A stretch of 64,000 nt of DNA, taken from Thermofilaceae archaeon (GTDB lineage Archaea; Thermoproteota; Thermoprotei; Thermofilales; Thermofilaceae). Within the stretch, counting starts at the first letter, position 1. Each line of letters opens with the position of its first letter. The position numbers were made by a program, and so were the translations under genes. Shown here piece by piece: positions 1 to 7,839 of this stretch. Location: the NCBI GenBank assembly GCA_038731975.1, contig JAVYQJ010000007.1, positions 1 to 64,000 of the forward strand. Direction: 5' to 3'. The notes under the pieces were generated by a model. It worked only from the letters and a program-made list of their open reading frames with translations. It had not been told where the DNA came from and ran no database searches.

Positions 1-127
1 ACACCAGATCCTCCAACACCCACTGAGAAACAGGCTTCCCCGCCACCTCAATCAACTGCTTCGGCCCCGAAAACGTCAAAGGCCTCAAACGAGTACCAGC
101 ACCCCCGTGAAGAATAACACCCTTCAT
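1..127 (-). CDS. Sugar-phosphate nucleotidyltransferase, RmlA type (N-terminal part, runs off left edge)
   Basis: The minus strand encodes 42 residues from an ATG at 127 to the window edge. They begin [18 protein letters not shown] and carry the nucleotide-binding [11 protein letters not shown] loop, then [11 protein letters not shown], which is typical of glucose-1-phosphate thymidylyltransferases and other NDP-sugar pyrophosphorylases. Such enzymes join a sugar-1-phosphate to an NTP to make the activated sugar used by glycosyltransferases. A TATA-like element (plus-strand GGTTATAAAACT near 152-163) lies about 28 bases before the ATG, so the copy looks intact and leaderless. Its exact sugar specificity cannot be read from 42 residues. 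A broken second copy lies at 4214-4310 in the opposite direction. Confidence 0.8.
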   Translation of the reverse strand, partial: MKGVILHGGAGTRLRPLTFSGPKQLIEVAGKPVSQWVLEDLV

Positions 128-1295
128 CGTCTCAAAGCAGAATCAACGGTCGGTTATAAAACTATAAACTTGCGCTTTCTATCACTGCCCACTGCCTATG
201 AACTGGACAAGTAATATTAACGACAACATGATACTTATCTCTCTATAGGCATAAAGCCTGGAGATTGACACCCCACCAATGTTGTTTGTAAGCCTTACCG
301 TGCGCTGAATCGTTTCAGAAATTCATGTCTCTATTCTATTTTATTTCAATACTAAAAATCGACACACATCTTATACGATCTATAGGAGCTTAGAACCTCC
401 GTTAATTTCTTGAAAGATTGCTGCTTGAGCAATGAGAGGTATAGTAGAGGGCCTGAAGTTGCTAAATCCCGATAGCATAAAGTTTAGTTAGTTTAATTAG
501 AGATTAAAATATAAAACAAATTGAATATTTAACTATTAAACTATAATAATTTATTTCAAGCAAGTATGAAATTACTCAGGCAATTCAGGTATAGGCGACG
601 AAGGCGCGGAGCCCCAATAATATAACTCATGGGGTAAGCGCGCGTGTAAATTAGACACGTGATTGCATAGTAGATGCCTCTGCTATCCTTAAGTGAAGTA
701 AATGATGCCGATATGAACGAAAACTGTTAGAACAGTAACAGTAAACTCTGCGGGAAGCCTTGTTCACCTCACTACTTGCCGCCCTCGTGAACGTTGAAGT
801 CGATCCTATCCCTGCCACGGACAGCTTAAGTATAATTTCGTACCATCCATTGTCAAGCAGGATGCATCGGCTTTTGATCTCGGCATCTTTGACTAACCGC
901 TAAACTCACTCATAATTACGTCAATCCACGAATGCCAGAGACTACAACCGTCACCATCTTTCATAACAATCAGCCTCCCTTGAGAAAAACGGCGACAGGT
1001 GCTTCCGATGTAGATCCGCTAGATATAGGTCTCTAAACCTGCCGACTCTAGGCTTTATCGCGTCTCCATCGATAGTTTTAGCAGTAGGGACAAACTCTAC
1101 GCCCATATCAGGTCGTTCTCCAACGAGAGCCGCCCCTTCTCTTAGCATCGGAGTCGAAGCAGACTAGTGCAGCAATGTTAACATAATAGGAAGGGGAGAG
1201 CTCCTTTAAGCTACTCACCGGTGGTATACATCCTTATCTTGAGAACAGAACTATGAATACGCCTTCGCACAGCAGAGCTGGAGTTCAGCGGCAGG

Positions 1296-1327
1296 GTGTT
1301 AAGGGTCTCAACGTAGACCCTTAACAC
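1296..1327. repeat. Perfect 13-bp inverted repeat with 6-nt loop
   Basis: The left arm GTGTTAAGGGTCT (1296-1308) and right arm AGACCCTTAACAC (1315-1327) are exact reverse complements separated by CAACGT. No gene directly adjoins it. It could be an old transposon end, a terminator-like hairpin or an operator left behind in the decayed zone. The function is not known. Confidence 0.8.
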
Positions 1328-1394
1328 TATATTCTGCAGATAATTCCCCTCTTGGGCCTCGCAACTCTACCCTCGCGTTCCTCACTACTTTCGC

Positions 1395-1530
1395 GTTCCT
1401 GCTATTAGATCCTCCTTCAGCCTTTCCGCACCCTTGCGAGAGCGTTCTCGAGCATGACGCTATACTCGAGCGGGTCTACATGACGTAAGCCCCATTCCGA
1501 TGCTCGTGCGGGAGCCGATAAACGAGAACT
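1395..1530 (-). pseudogene. Possible HEPN-type gene remnant (N-terminal part)
   Basis: On the minus strand a frame reads SEWGLRHVDPLEYSVMLENA and continues for about a dozen residues to a stop near 1430. After a frame change it carries on as AERLKEDLIAG. The helical, charged pattern resembles the start of archaeal HEPN proteins that pair with MNT nucleotidyltransferases. No intact start, full domain or partner remains, so this is a decayed fragment and the family call is tentative. Confidence 0.25.
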
Positions 1531-1722
1531 CGATCAAGATATCCCCCGACCAATTGTTAGCCTCCTTACCGTGCTCTTCATAATCTTCGACCCCCTCCTT
1601 ACCGCAACCCTCCTCTCCACCCTCAAGCCCTCACCCCTGGGCACTTCTTCCAGCACGCTTGGCCTATAATTAGACCGTTCACGTGCGAAATGACTTCCTC
1701 CTTTCCCACGTCAAGCCATTAG

Positions 1723-1872
1723 CTATTGACGAAACTGTAGCCCATTCTGTACCTCCGCTCGTGTATGTACTGCAGCGCGCCTATAATTTTTAGCCCCCTC
1801 CAGCTCGACTACGGCTCCCATAATATCGAAGGTAAAAGGTGAGGAAGATGAGGTCTTGAAAAGGTACACTTC
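1723..1872 (-). pseudogene. Possible HEPN-type gene remnant (middle part)
   Basis: The minus-strand frame contains LIEVYLFKTSSSSPFTFDI followed by VVELEGAKNYRRAA. This resembles the HEPN-domain pattern of an E-x-x-L-K helix followed by a P-x-T-H-D-I-like segment and an L-x-x-L-E helix, with the usual His replaced by Phe here. It has no plausible start and ends in stops after about 50 residues. I treat it as a broken relic; the family assignment is an inference from pattern only. Confidence 0.25.
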
Positions 1873-2571
1873 AATCAGAGCGTACCTGCTCGGCGGCTCT
1901 CTCGGCTCTCGCACCGTCGGACCCCAGAGAGGTGTCGCTCCTCGTCCCATACCCTCGACGCGGCTCCCTGGCTACCTTCACCAACTCGCTCATATTTTTC
2001 ACTCGAACTTTTCCCTTTCTCTCAGCTGCGCGTTTCTGGCCATCTTCCACCGCCCAATCTAGGCCTGCATCCCATCCTTCTCCTCGCAGCTTGGAGGTAG
2101 CCAAACGAGAAAAGGGGAAACAAAATAGAAGGGAAATGAGGCATTTTAGCTTACAGTTACACTCGACGACTGGGGCTATGTGGGCCTTCGACCTACCGCT
2201 TCTCAGCTTGACCATCATGATGCAGCGTCCCTAGGCCCGCGCGAAGCTCATACTTTCAGGCCTCAGCCCTGCGATCCTGAAAGCCCTCAAAGCCTCGACC
2301 AGGATCTCTAACCTTTAAGGTCACCTCGAGCTCGTCCGCGCAACCATGGCAGCAGCGCGAAGAAGCAGCCTGCGCGGTAAGGGTGCGACCCTGCCGGGAT
2401 GCACTCTGTCGCCGGAGCGCTGAAAGGTGGGCGAGTAGGCCGCTGTCCCAAGGCGACAATGACCCATAACCCGCCCCAGTCGCTTACGGTTAAACCGCGG
2501 CGGCCAGGAACGGGTCCCTGCTCAAAGGCGGAAGTCAATGAAGGGGGAATACACTATGACGTGGACTTAGT

Positions 2572-2584
2572 AAATTAAATAAAC
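2572..2584 (+). promoter_or_regulatory. TATA-like promoter of tRNA-Lys
   Basis: AAATTAAATAAAC is centred about 27 bases before the first base of the mature tRNA at 2605. In archaea transcription starts about 25-27 bases downstream of the TATA box, so the transcript would begin at or within a base or two of the mature 5' end, leaving little or no leader to cut. Confidence 0.6.
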
Positions 2585-2604
2585 CCTAACATGTCGAGCA
2601 GCTA

Positions 2605-2681
2605 GGGCCGGTAGCTCAGCACGGTAGAGCGACGGGCTCTTAACCCGTAGGCCCCGGGTTCGAATCCCGGCCGGCCCGCCA
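2605..2681 (+). tRNA. tRNA-Lys (CTT), CCA encoded
   Basis: The acceptor stem GGGCCGG (2605-2611) pairs with CCGGCCC (2671-2677), followed by discriminator G 2678 and an encoded CCA (2679-2681). The D stem GCTC/GAGC, anticodon stem ACGGG/CCCGT and T arm CCGGG-TTCGAAT-CCCGG all pair. The seven-base anticodon loop 2637-2643 gives anticodon CTT, reading the lysine codon AAG. No intron is present. It stands alone between the decayed zone and a glycosyltransferase. No partial copy of its 3' end was seen elsewhere, so no attachment-site duplication is evident. Confidence 0.96.
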
Positions 2682-2854
2682 TTTTGGTGATTGATCGAAA
2701 TGAACATTCGTTAAACGACCGAGAAAAAGGAAGTGTAAAGTATTAAAGCTTGAGAGCGCACCTCTAGACTTGGAGCGCGCTGGCTGCAACCGAGTACGCG
2801 TATTCATCTTATTTATGGAAACTTCTTCTACGTATGCTCACAAGTAAAGTAAAA

Positions 2855-2867
2855 AAATTAAAATTTG
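2855..2867 (+). promoter_or_regulatory. TATA-like promoter of glycosyltransferase gene
   Basis: AAATTAAAATTTG is centred 28 bases before the ATG at 2889, the spacing expected for a leaderless archaeal transcript. This supports ATG 2889 over the upstream TTG at 2865, which would lie inside the promoter. Confidence 0.55.
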
Positions 2868-2888
2868 TTAACTGATCCCAACGTCCCA

Positions 2889-4058
2889 ATGAATTCAAAA
2901 AACTCTAAGAGCATCGCCTACATTACACCCTTCGACCCTCGCTCTTACAGGAGGCCCTACCTTGTAAAAAGAGCTTTACCGTTCGCAAGTATATACTACT
3001 ACAGGAAGATAAGGGACTCGAACTGGTTACTATGCAGAGTTTTAAGGCTTAATAATCGCCTATCGAGGGTAGAGCTAAGGATCTACCAGCATACGCGAAG
3101 CGGCGGGGATGCATTGGTGACTGCTTTGGTTACTGATGTTCTGAACAAAGCGCTGCTCGCGCGTCTTAAAGCTGACACTGTTATAACGCTAAACCCATTC
3201 CTAGGATCGAGGAGGATATGGGGGAGCAGAGTAATTATCATAGATTGGATGGACGTGCATATGTGGCCTTGGGATGAACTGAACCTTTTCGATATTGAAG
3301 CTGTTGAGGAGGCTGACGGTGTGATTTTCTGGAGTAGACCACTCCTGGAAATTATGAAGAAACGGCTCAAATTAAGGAATTATACGTATGTTCCGCACGG
3401 TATAGATTTAGGCGAATTTGACCCGACGAAAGTTAACCCGAAAAGCTTTAGGAACAAGTACAGGTTAGGTGATAGTTTTCTCGTCGCTTACAGTGGGGGT
3501 GTTTGGTCGTACCGCGGAGTCGACTTGCAAGGCGTTCGGAAGGTCATTGAAGCTGTTGCGCTTGCAAGTAGACAGTTGCCAAACCTTAAGTTGGTTTTGC
3601 AGTTAGGAAGAGTAGACTTGGATTTGATACACTTTTGCAAAAAACTTAGAGTATTAGATAAAACTCGAATTATAGGCCCGCTACCTTATAGCGACCCTGA
3701 GAGGTTGGGCCTGTTCGCTGCCGCCGATGTTCTCGTTGCGCCTAACTCTGCTCACCCATCCGTTTACTATGCCGAGCGCATTAAGTTCTTCCACTATATG
3801 GCTGCGGGGAGGGCGATCTTAGCGGAAAAAACACCGGGAGCAATCAGTGTTTTTGGTAATACAGCATATTATGTTGAGCTGGACGATGTTGAAGCGTTGG
3901 CTGATGCCATAGTTGAGCTGCACGATGATTGCTCTCTGAGAAATAGCTTAGGCAAGCTTGCCCGAGAAAGAGTCACATCGTTATTTGAGTGGAATGTTAT
4001 AGCACCGAGGCTTAAGGATTTCGTTAATAATATCCTTAAGGAGCAAAATAGTTATTAA
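2889..4058 (+). CDS. Glycosyltransferase, GT4-like (GT-B fold)
   Basis: This 389-residue protein resembles GT-B glycosyltransferases, which transfer a sugar from an activated donor onto a growing surface glycan. The N half contains VIIIDWMDVHMWPW, where an Asp-rich acceptor-side segment is typical. The linker contains VPHGIDLGEFDP, a common hinge motif in GT4 enzymes. The C half has the donor-side Rossmann pattern FLVAYSGGVW, a LGLFAAADVLVAPN stretch, and YYAERIKFFHYMAAGRAI, equivalent to the E-x7-E region. No signal peptide or membrane segment is seen. Its base composition is AT-richer than genes after 5800, which with the surrounding broken genes suggests a laterally acquired or fast-changing glycan locus. 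The start ATG 2889 is chosen from TATA spacing. Confidence 0.82.
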   Translation: MNSKNSKSIAYITPFDPRSYRRPYLVKRALPFASIYYYRKIRDSNWLLCRVLRLNNRLSRVELRIYQHTRSGGDALVTALVTDVLNKALLARLKADTVITLNPFLGSRRIWGSRVIIIDWMDVHMWPWDELNLFDIEAVEEADGVIFWSRPLLEIMKKRLKLRNYTYVPHGIDLGEFDPTKVNPKSFRNKYRLGDSFLVAYSGGVWSYRGVDLQGVRKVIEAVALASRQLPNLKLVLQLGRVDLDLIHFCKKLRVLDKTRIIGPLPYSDPERLGLFAAADVLVAPNSAHPSVYYAERIKFFHYMAAGRAILAEKTPGAISVFGNTAYYVELDDVEALADAIVELHDDCSLRNSLGKLARERVTSLFEWNVIAPRLKDFVNNILKEQNSY

Positions 4059-4213
4059 ATTCAATAAATTTTGTATGTAATATATCTTGAAAAGTTAACC
4101 TACAAAACTGAGGATTTATTTCCCGTGACTTCGGCGGTGAGTGATTTTTCATGGAATTACCGTTGAGAAGGGGTGAAAACCCTATCATCCTGCATCTATC
4201 GTCCTAAATACTC

Positions 4214-4310
4214 GAAGTGCGCTGGTACTCGTTTGAGACCTTTGACGTTTTTGGGGCTGAAACAGTTGATTGAGGTGGCGGGGAAGCCCCGTTTCTCAGT
4301 GGGTGCTGAA
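4214..4310 (+). pseudogene. Broken second copy of the rmlA-type N-terminus
   Basis: The frame reads [20 protein letters not shown], nearly the same as the intact gene at 1-127 but in the opposite orientation. At DNA level the two stretches agree at most positions. One extra base after AAGCC shifts the frame (GCCCCGTTTC here against GCCTGTTTC in the intact copy). The true ATG and first codons are also lost or altered. This is a recent duplication or inversion scar rather than a working gene. Confidence 0.75.
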
Positions 4311-4359
4311 GAACTTAGGTATCTGCTAGAGTACGGGAGGCGACTATCGTGCTATACGA

Positions 4360-4695
4360 TGCTGAAGAAAGAAGAACTTGAGGAGGGCGCTTCGCGATGC
4401 TGAAGTGGTTTTCGATCTAGCGGACATTGCTAGCTGTTGCCGCTCTGCATCGAGCTGTTGGTGGTGTTTTCAATGTGGTGACGGAGAACGCTTCTCTCTC
4501 CGAGGTGATTGATGCTGTGAGGGGGGTGGTTCCGAGCGTGAGGGTGAGCATTGTTGAACCCCCTCATCCGCAGCAAACCTCCTACGGCGTTAGCGACGAG
4601 AGGATAAGAGGCCTCGGCTTCCAGCCGAAAGGCTCCCTCGAGAAGGGCGTGAGAGAAGTAGTAGAACGCTTCAAAGCCTTCCTCCCATGTGTACG
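4360..4695 (+). pseudogene. Internally deleted NAD-dependent sugar-nucleotide epimerase
   Basis: One frame near 4390-4440 reads LRRALRDAEVVFDLADIAS, matching the typical epimerase stretch in which a variable VVFHLAA precedes the active site. A different frame then reads VFNVVTENASLSEVIDAV and GVSDERIRGLGFQPKGSLEK, the normal C-terminal end of GalE/RfbB-like extended SDR enzymes. The middle of the protein, including the Y-x3-K active site, is missing, and frames do not join. It directly follows the broken rmlA piece, so the two once formed an NDP-sugar pathway segment. Confidence 0.65.
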
Positions 4696-4853
4696 CAAAC
4701 GGTGCAGAGCAGCACTTCGGTGGATGCTTAAACTCGTAATTTTAAACGCACGAAATTCAGTTAGTAGAATTTTGAATGCTGTGATATTTAACTCTGTATG
4801 TAGATTGGCTGTTTGAGAGAAGGCGATAAAAGCTTCTACCTGCTGGCTTTGGT

Positions 4854-5813
4854 GTGGAGAAGACGATCTCAGTAGTAATTCTCTCCAAGAATAACGGAAG
4901 GACGCTCGGTTTCACACTGCTCAGTGTTTTAAAATCGAAGCTTCCCCCAGGTTACTCTAGGGAGGTTATAGTCGTTGATGCTCATAGTACTGACAATACT
5001 CAAAGGATACTGGATCGCTTTCGTCCCTACATTAAAGTAGTATACGATGAGGGCAGAGGAATCGGAATCGCTAGGAACATCGGTGTTTTAGCTTCGAAAG
5101 GCAGCTACATTTGTTTCGTGGATGCTGATTGCATCGTGGGCGCAGACCATTTCGCGAGAGTTGTCGAAGCCTTCGAGAGGGGGGCTGATGTAGTCGATGT
5201 GAAAGCGGGCGGTTCTCAGGCTTCGACTAAAATCGAAAGATTGGAGGAGTTAGTGTGGCGTTACGGCAGGGCTTACTCTGAAGAGATGATGAGAGGGCGT
5301 TGCTTCGCCGGAGGGGCCTTCATCGCCTTTAAGCGCGATGTTTTCGATCGAGTGAAGGGCTTCTGGTTGTACCCACCGTACGGTGCCGATGATCTCGACT
5401 TTAGCTTCCGAGCTTGGAAAGCCGGTTTCAGGATTAGTGTGGTGGAGGTGCCTGGAACTGCGAGCAGGTTCAGGAGAGGAGTGAGGGAGCTCATTAGGCA
5501 GCAGATAGGATGGGGGAGGGGCATTGCGCACGTAATAGCCAGGTACAGGCATGATCGCGACTACTGGAGATGCTATAAACTGAACTCCTTCCTCTACAGG
5601 GTTCTCGGTGACGCTGTTTGGCTCTACCCAATCGTAGCTGCCCTATTAGCACCTGTGAGAGGCTTTCAATTGAGCCTAAAGACACGTAAGCCGGAAATGT
5701 TCTTCTACTGGACCGTGCGTAGGTGGGCTTTCCTTTACGGCATTCTGAGCGAGCTGCGACGTGCCTTCCTTGCGCAGGGGGTGCGGGCGAAAATAAAGGT
5801 GCGTGAAGCTTAA
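4854..5813 (+). CDS. Glycosyltransferase family 2
   Basis: This 319-residue GT-A glycosyltransferase starts at GTG 4854, about 25 bases after the TATA-like GATAAAAG near 4826. The N-terminus TISVVILSKNNGRTLGFTL is the usual GT2 nucleotide-binding strand-helix. VDAHSTDNT follows at about 41-49 and the metal-binding DxD is FVDADC at 88-93. GGAFIAFKRDVFD and DDLDFSFRAW (the acceptor-side ED/DD region) are also standard. The C-terminal third is basic and partly hydrophobic and may lie on the membrane. It likely adds a sugar to a lipid-linked or surface glycan, together with the downstream GT4 enzyme. The exact donor and acceptor cannot be told. Confidence 0.9.
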   Translation: MEKTISVVILSKNNGRTLGFTLLSVLKSKLPPGYSREVIVVDAHSTDNTQRILDRFRPYIKVVYDEGRGIGIARNIGVLASKGSYICFVDADCIVGADHFARVVEAFERGADVVDVKAGGSQASTKIERLEELVWRYGRAYSEEMMRGRCFAGGAFIAFKRDVFDRVKGFWLYPPYGADDLDFSFRAWKAGFRISVVEVPGTASRFRRGVRELIRQQIGWGRGIAHVIARYRHDRDYWRCYKLNSFLYRVLGDAVWLYPIVAALLAPVRGFQLSLKTRKPEMFFYWTVRRWAFLYGILSELRRAFLAQGVRAKIKVREA

Positions 5814-5837
5814 ACGCCCAGCGCAAGTTGATCAACT

Positions 5838-6875
5838 GTGAAGTTGCTCCTTGCGTCGCCGCGCGTGAGCGGTATAGGGGGTGTCGCTCAGCACGTATCC
5901 AAGCTGCGGAGTATGCTCGAGGCCCGCGGTTTCACGGTTGACGTGGTATCGGTGGAGAACACGCCGCATGTGCCAGTGAAGGGGCTCTACAACCCCAGTT
6001 TCGCGCTGTTCTCCGCTCTCAAGACGCTGCTCCGCAACCTGGAGGGGAGGAGGTACGATGTAGCCCATGGCCACAACGTGCCATCCTGGCCCGCCATCAG
6101 GGTGGCGCGCGCGGAAGCCAGGGTTCTCACGCAGCACGGCGTCTACTCCCAGCAGATCGGGCTGCTCCACGGGAGGCTATTAGGTGAGTTGAGCAGGTGG
6201 TTTGAGAGGAAGGCTGTGGGAAGCGTCGACGCAGTGACTTGCGTTTCTCGCAGCACGTGCGAGTTCTACAGGAGCAGGGGCATTAACGCCATCTACATCC
6301 CGAACGCCGTGGACCTGCGGGAAATGCCTTCTGAGGGCTTGAGGATGTACGATAGGCAGGTCGTTTACGTGGGGCGGTTAAGCCGCGAAAAGGGCTTCGA
6401 CGTGCTCCTCGAGGCCGCTGAAATGCTGAACCCGGATGTACACTTGGTCGTCGTTGGATCGGGGGTGGGAGAGCTCGAGGAGCGCGCCCGCGCTCTCTCC
6501 CAGCGCTTGAGGAACTTCCACTACCTGGGGTATAAGCCGAGAGAGGAGGCGCTGAAGGTGATCAAGGGAAGCGATCTGCTCGTCCTACCGTCGCGTGTGG
6601 AGGGGATGCCCACCGTCCTGCTGGAGGCGATGGCCTTGAAGACCCCCATCCTCGCCTCGAGGATCCCTGGGGTCCTCGACGTGGTCGATGACACGTGCGC
6701 CGTTCTGATCGAGCCGGGAGACCCCAAGGGGCTCGCCGACGCCATAAACAGGTGCGTAATCGAATACCCGAGAACCTTCATCGAGGAAGCATTCAGGAGA
6801 GTTGTGGAGGAATTCAGCTGGGATAGAGTTGCCCAGGAGTATGTAAGGCTCTACGAGCGTCTTCTGGGTAGCTGA
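5838..6875 (+). CDS. Glycosyltransferase family 4
   Basis: This 345-residue GT-B enzyme begins at GTG 5838, 24 bases after the previous gene. A TATA-like AGCTTAAACG near 5807-5816 gives the leaderless spacing. Domain signs are a glycine-rich N-terminal loop (SGIGGVAQHV, 11-20), the hinge IPNAVDL (154-160), the donor-domain strand VVYVGRLSREKGFDVLLEA (175-193) and the E-x7-E region SRVEGMPTVLLEAMA (252-266). These define GT4 retaining glycosyltransferases of the GPGTF group, which use NDP-sugars. Together with the GT2 gene before it, it forms an intact pair for surface-glycan or N-glycan building. Confidence 0.92.
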   Translation: MKLLLASPRVSGIGGVAQHVSKLRSMLEARGFTVDVVSVENTPHVPVKGLYNPSFALFSALKTLLRNLEGRRYDVAHGHNVPSWPAIRVARAEARVLTQHGVYSQQIGLLHGRLLGELSRWFERKAVGSVDAVTCVSRSTCEFYRSRGINAIYIPNAVDLREMPSEGLRMYDRQVVYVGRLSREKGFDVLLEAAEMLNPDVHLVVVGSGVGELEERARALSQRLRNFHYLGYKPREEALKVIKGSDLLVLPSRVEGMPTVLLEAMALKTPILASRIPGVLDVVDDTCAVLIEPGDPKGLADAINRCVIEYPRTFIEEAFRRVVEEFSWDRVAQEYVRLYERLLGS

Positions 6876-6981
6876 GAGACAACTTTGACCTCTCGAGGGA
6901 AAACCTCTACGCTGCTGCGATTTACCGAGCATGCACCGTATCTTTCTTCATCTGGGAGAAGCGACGGATAGCAATATGCAA

Positions 6982-6999
6982 GGAAAAGTTTATATATAA
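6982..6999 (+). promoter_or_regulatory. Strong BRE/TATA promoter of the bactofilin-like operon
   Basis: GGAAAAG (BRE-like purine run) is followed by TTTATATATAA at 6989-6999, one of the best-matching archaeal TATA boxes in the window. Its centre is about 30 bases before ATG 7024, so the operon mRNA would be leaderless or nearly so. Confidence 0.75.
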
Positions 7000-7023
7000 A
7001 TTTTAGCCTACATACTTGATGCG

Positions 7024-7335
7024 ATGTGCGGCAGCGGGGAGGAGGAGTTGAAAGATTGGGTAAGAGTGCTCCGGACCTTAGCGAATCCGATAAGGCTGCG
7101 TATGCTAGCCTTGATCGCGGCGCGGCCGAGGCACGCGTACGAGCTTTCAAAGCTGCTGGGTCTCTCGTACCCGCTGGTGCACATGCACCTTCGGGCATTG
7201 GAGAAAGCGGGGCTCGTGGAAGGAGCGTACGTAGAGGAAGCCAGGGTGAAGCGAGTCTACCGGTTGAAGGACTTTCGGCTGGTGCTAGATGGGGAAACCC
7301 TCAGGAAGCTGGGTGAGAAGCTTGAGAATGGGTAG
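7024..7335 (+). CDS. ArsR-like winged-helix transcription regulator
   Basis: This 103-residue protein has the ArsR/HTH_20 winged-helix layout: LRTLANPIRLRMLALI (16-31), then ELSKLLGLSYPLVHMHLRAL (recognition helix, about 40-59), then the wing AGLVEGAYVEEARVKRVYRL. It lacks the Cys or His metal-binding helices of metal-sensing ArsR proteins. Its single Cys at position 2 is not in such a motif, so the signal is unknown. It is the first gene of an operon whose other members are a membrane coiled-coil protein, a 44-residue peptide and a bactofilin-like protein. It probably autoregulates that operon. It overlaps the next start by 8 bases. Confidence 0.85.
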   Translation: MCGSGEEELKDWVRVLRTLANPIRLRMLALIAARPRHAYELSKLLGLSYPLVHMHLRALEKAGLVEGAYVEEARVKRVYRLKDFRLVLDGETLRKLGEKLENG

Positions 7336-7708
7336 CGTTGTGGCCTCCGTGGTCACGCTGGCGGCGGTTGTCGCCGCCGCTCTAATGGCCGTCTACGTGC
7401 CGATCCGTCTCTTTGAGCTATCCGGAACAGGTGGGCTAAACATTATTGCGGCCGGCGTCTTCAGCGCCATAAGCATGATCGCGGGAGCGGTAGTGGCCTT
7501 CTTCGCGGTGGTTATCGGTGTTCCACTTTTGACAGGTGTTACCCGTAGCCCCGAAGAGAAAGCCGAGCTCTCCCTAAGGCGGAAGGAGCTTGAGGAGAAG
7601 CTGACAATGTACAGGGCCAGGCAGAGGGCTATGCTCGAGGAGCTTGACGAGATTAGGAGGGTGCTTGAGGAGATCCGTGACATACTCAAGGAGGGTGTTG
7701 AAGGATGA
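7328..7708 (+). CDS. Two-TM membrane protein with C-terminal coiled coil
   Basis: I place the start at ATG 7328, overlapping the regulator's stop, rather than at an in-frame upstream start at 7289. The protein then has 126 residues. Two hydrophobic segments (about 3-25 and 36-62) form a hairpin that anchors it in the membrane. From about 72 it becomes a charged heptad-rich helix ending DEIRRVLEEIRDILKEG. This end closely resembles the C-terminal helix of the 44-residue peptide encoded next. It belongs to no family I recognise. The likely role is a membrane anchor for the soluble partners of the same operon. Confidence 0.75.
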   Translation: MGSVVASVVTLAAVVAAALMAVYVPIRLFELSGTGGLNIIAAGVFSAISMIAGAVVAFFAVVIGVPLLTGVTRSPEEKAELSLRRKELEEKLTMYRARQRAMLEELDEIRRVLEEIRDILKEGVEG

Positions 7709-7839
7709 GCGGCGAGCTCAGGTACGTGGAGCTTTCGGACGAAGAGGTTGATCAATTGATACTGCAGAGGCTGCGGGAGATCAAGGAGCTGCTCAAGGAA
7801 TTGAGGGACGTGCTGAAGAAGGCGAGCGAGTATGGCTGA
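7705..7839 (+). CDS. 44-residue coiled-coil peptide
   Basis: A short gene starts at ATG 7705, overlapping the previous TGA in an ATGA arrangement, and ends at TGA 7837-7839, overlapping the next ATG at 7832. Such tight coupling on both sides argues it is translated. The product starts MSGELRYVELSDEEVDQLI and ends with an amphipathic helix REIKELLKELRDVLKKA, which lines up with DEIRRVLEEIRDILKEG of the upstream membrane protein. No known family is recognised. I infer a helix-pairing partner that could link the membrane protein to the bactofilin-like scaffold. Confidence 0.7.
   Translation: MSGELRYVELSDEEVDQLILQRLREIKELLKELRDVLKKASEYG

Larger units (their letters stand above)
128..2571. other. 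Decayed, AT-richer intergenic region with coding remnants
   Basis: No intact gene of normal size is visible in these 2.4 kb. Base composition is clearly more AT-rich than the rest of the window from 128 to about 1000, then becomes mixed. Several minus-strand stretches still read as protein but are cut by stops and frame changes: about 780-890 (a frame reading CILLDNGWYEIILKL), 951-1148 (65 codons, containing VGRFRDLYLADLHRKH), about 1400-1530, and 1723-1872. A perfect hairpin sits at 1296-1327. I read this as a graveyard of former accessory genes, perhaps HEPN-type and others. Frames at 1856-2538 look random. Confidence 0.55.

Noticed and set aside
2256-2538. Two minus-strand ORFs of 67-76 codons
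   Set aside because: Random-looking composition, no promoter and no recognisable domain in a decayed stretch.
7026-7316. 96-codon ORF overlapping the ArsR-like gene in another frame
   Set aside because: Gly/Ala/Arg-rich shadow frame; the regulator frame has the HTH pattern and promoter.
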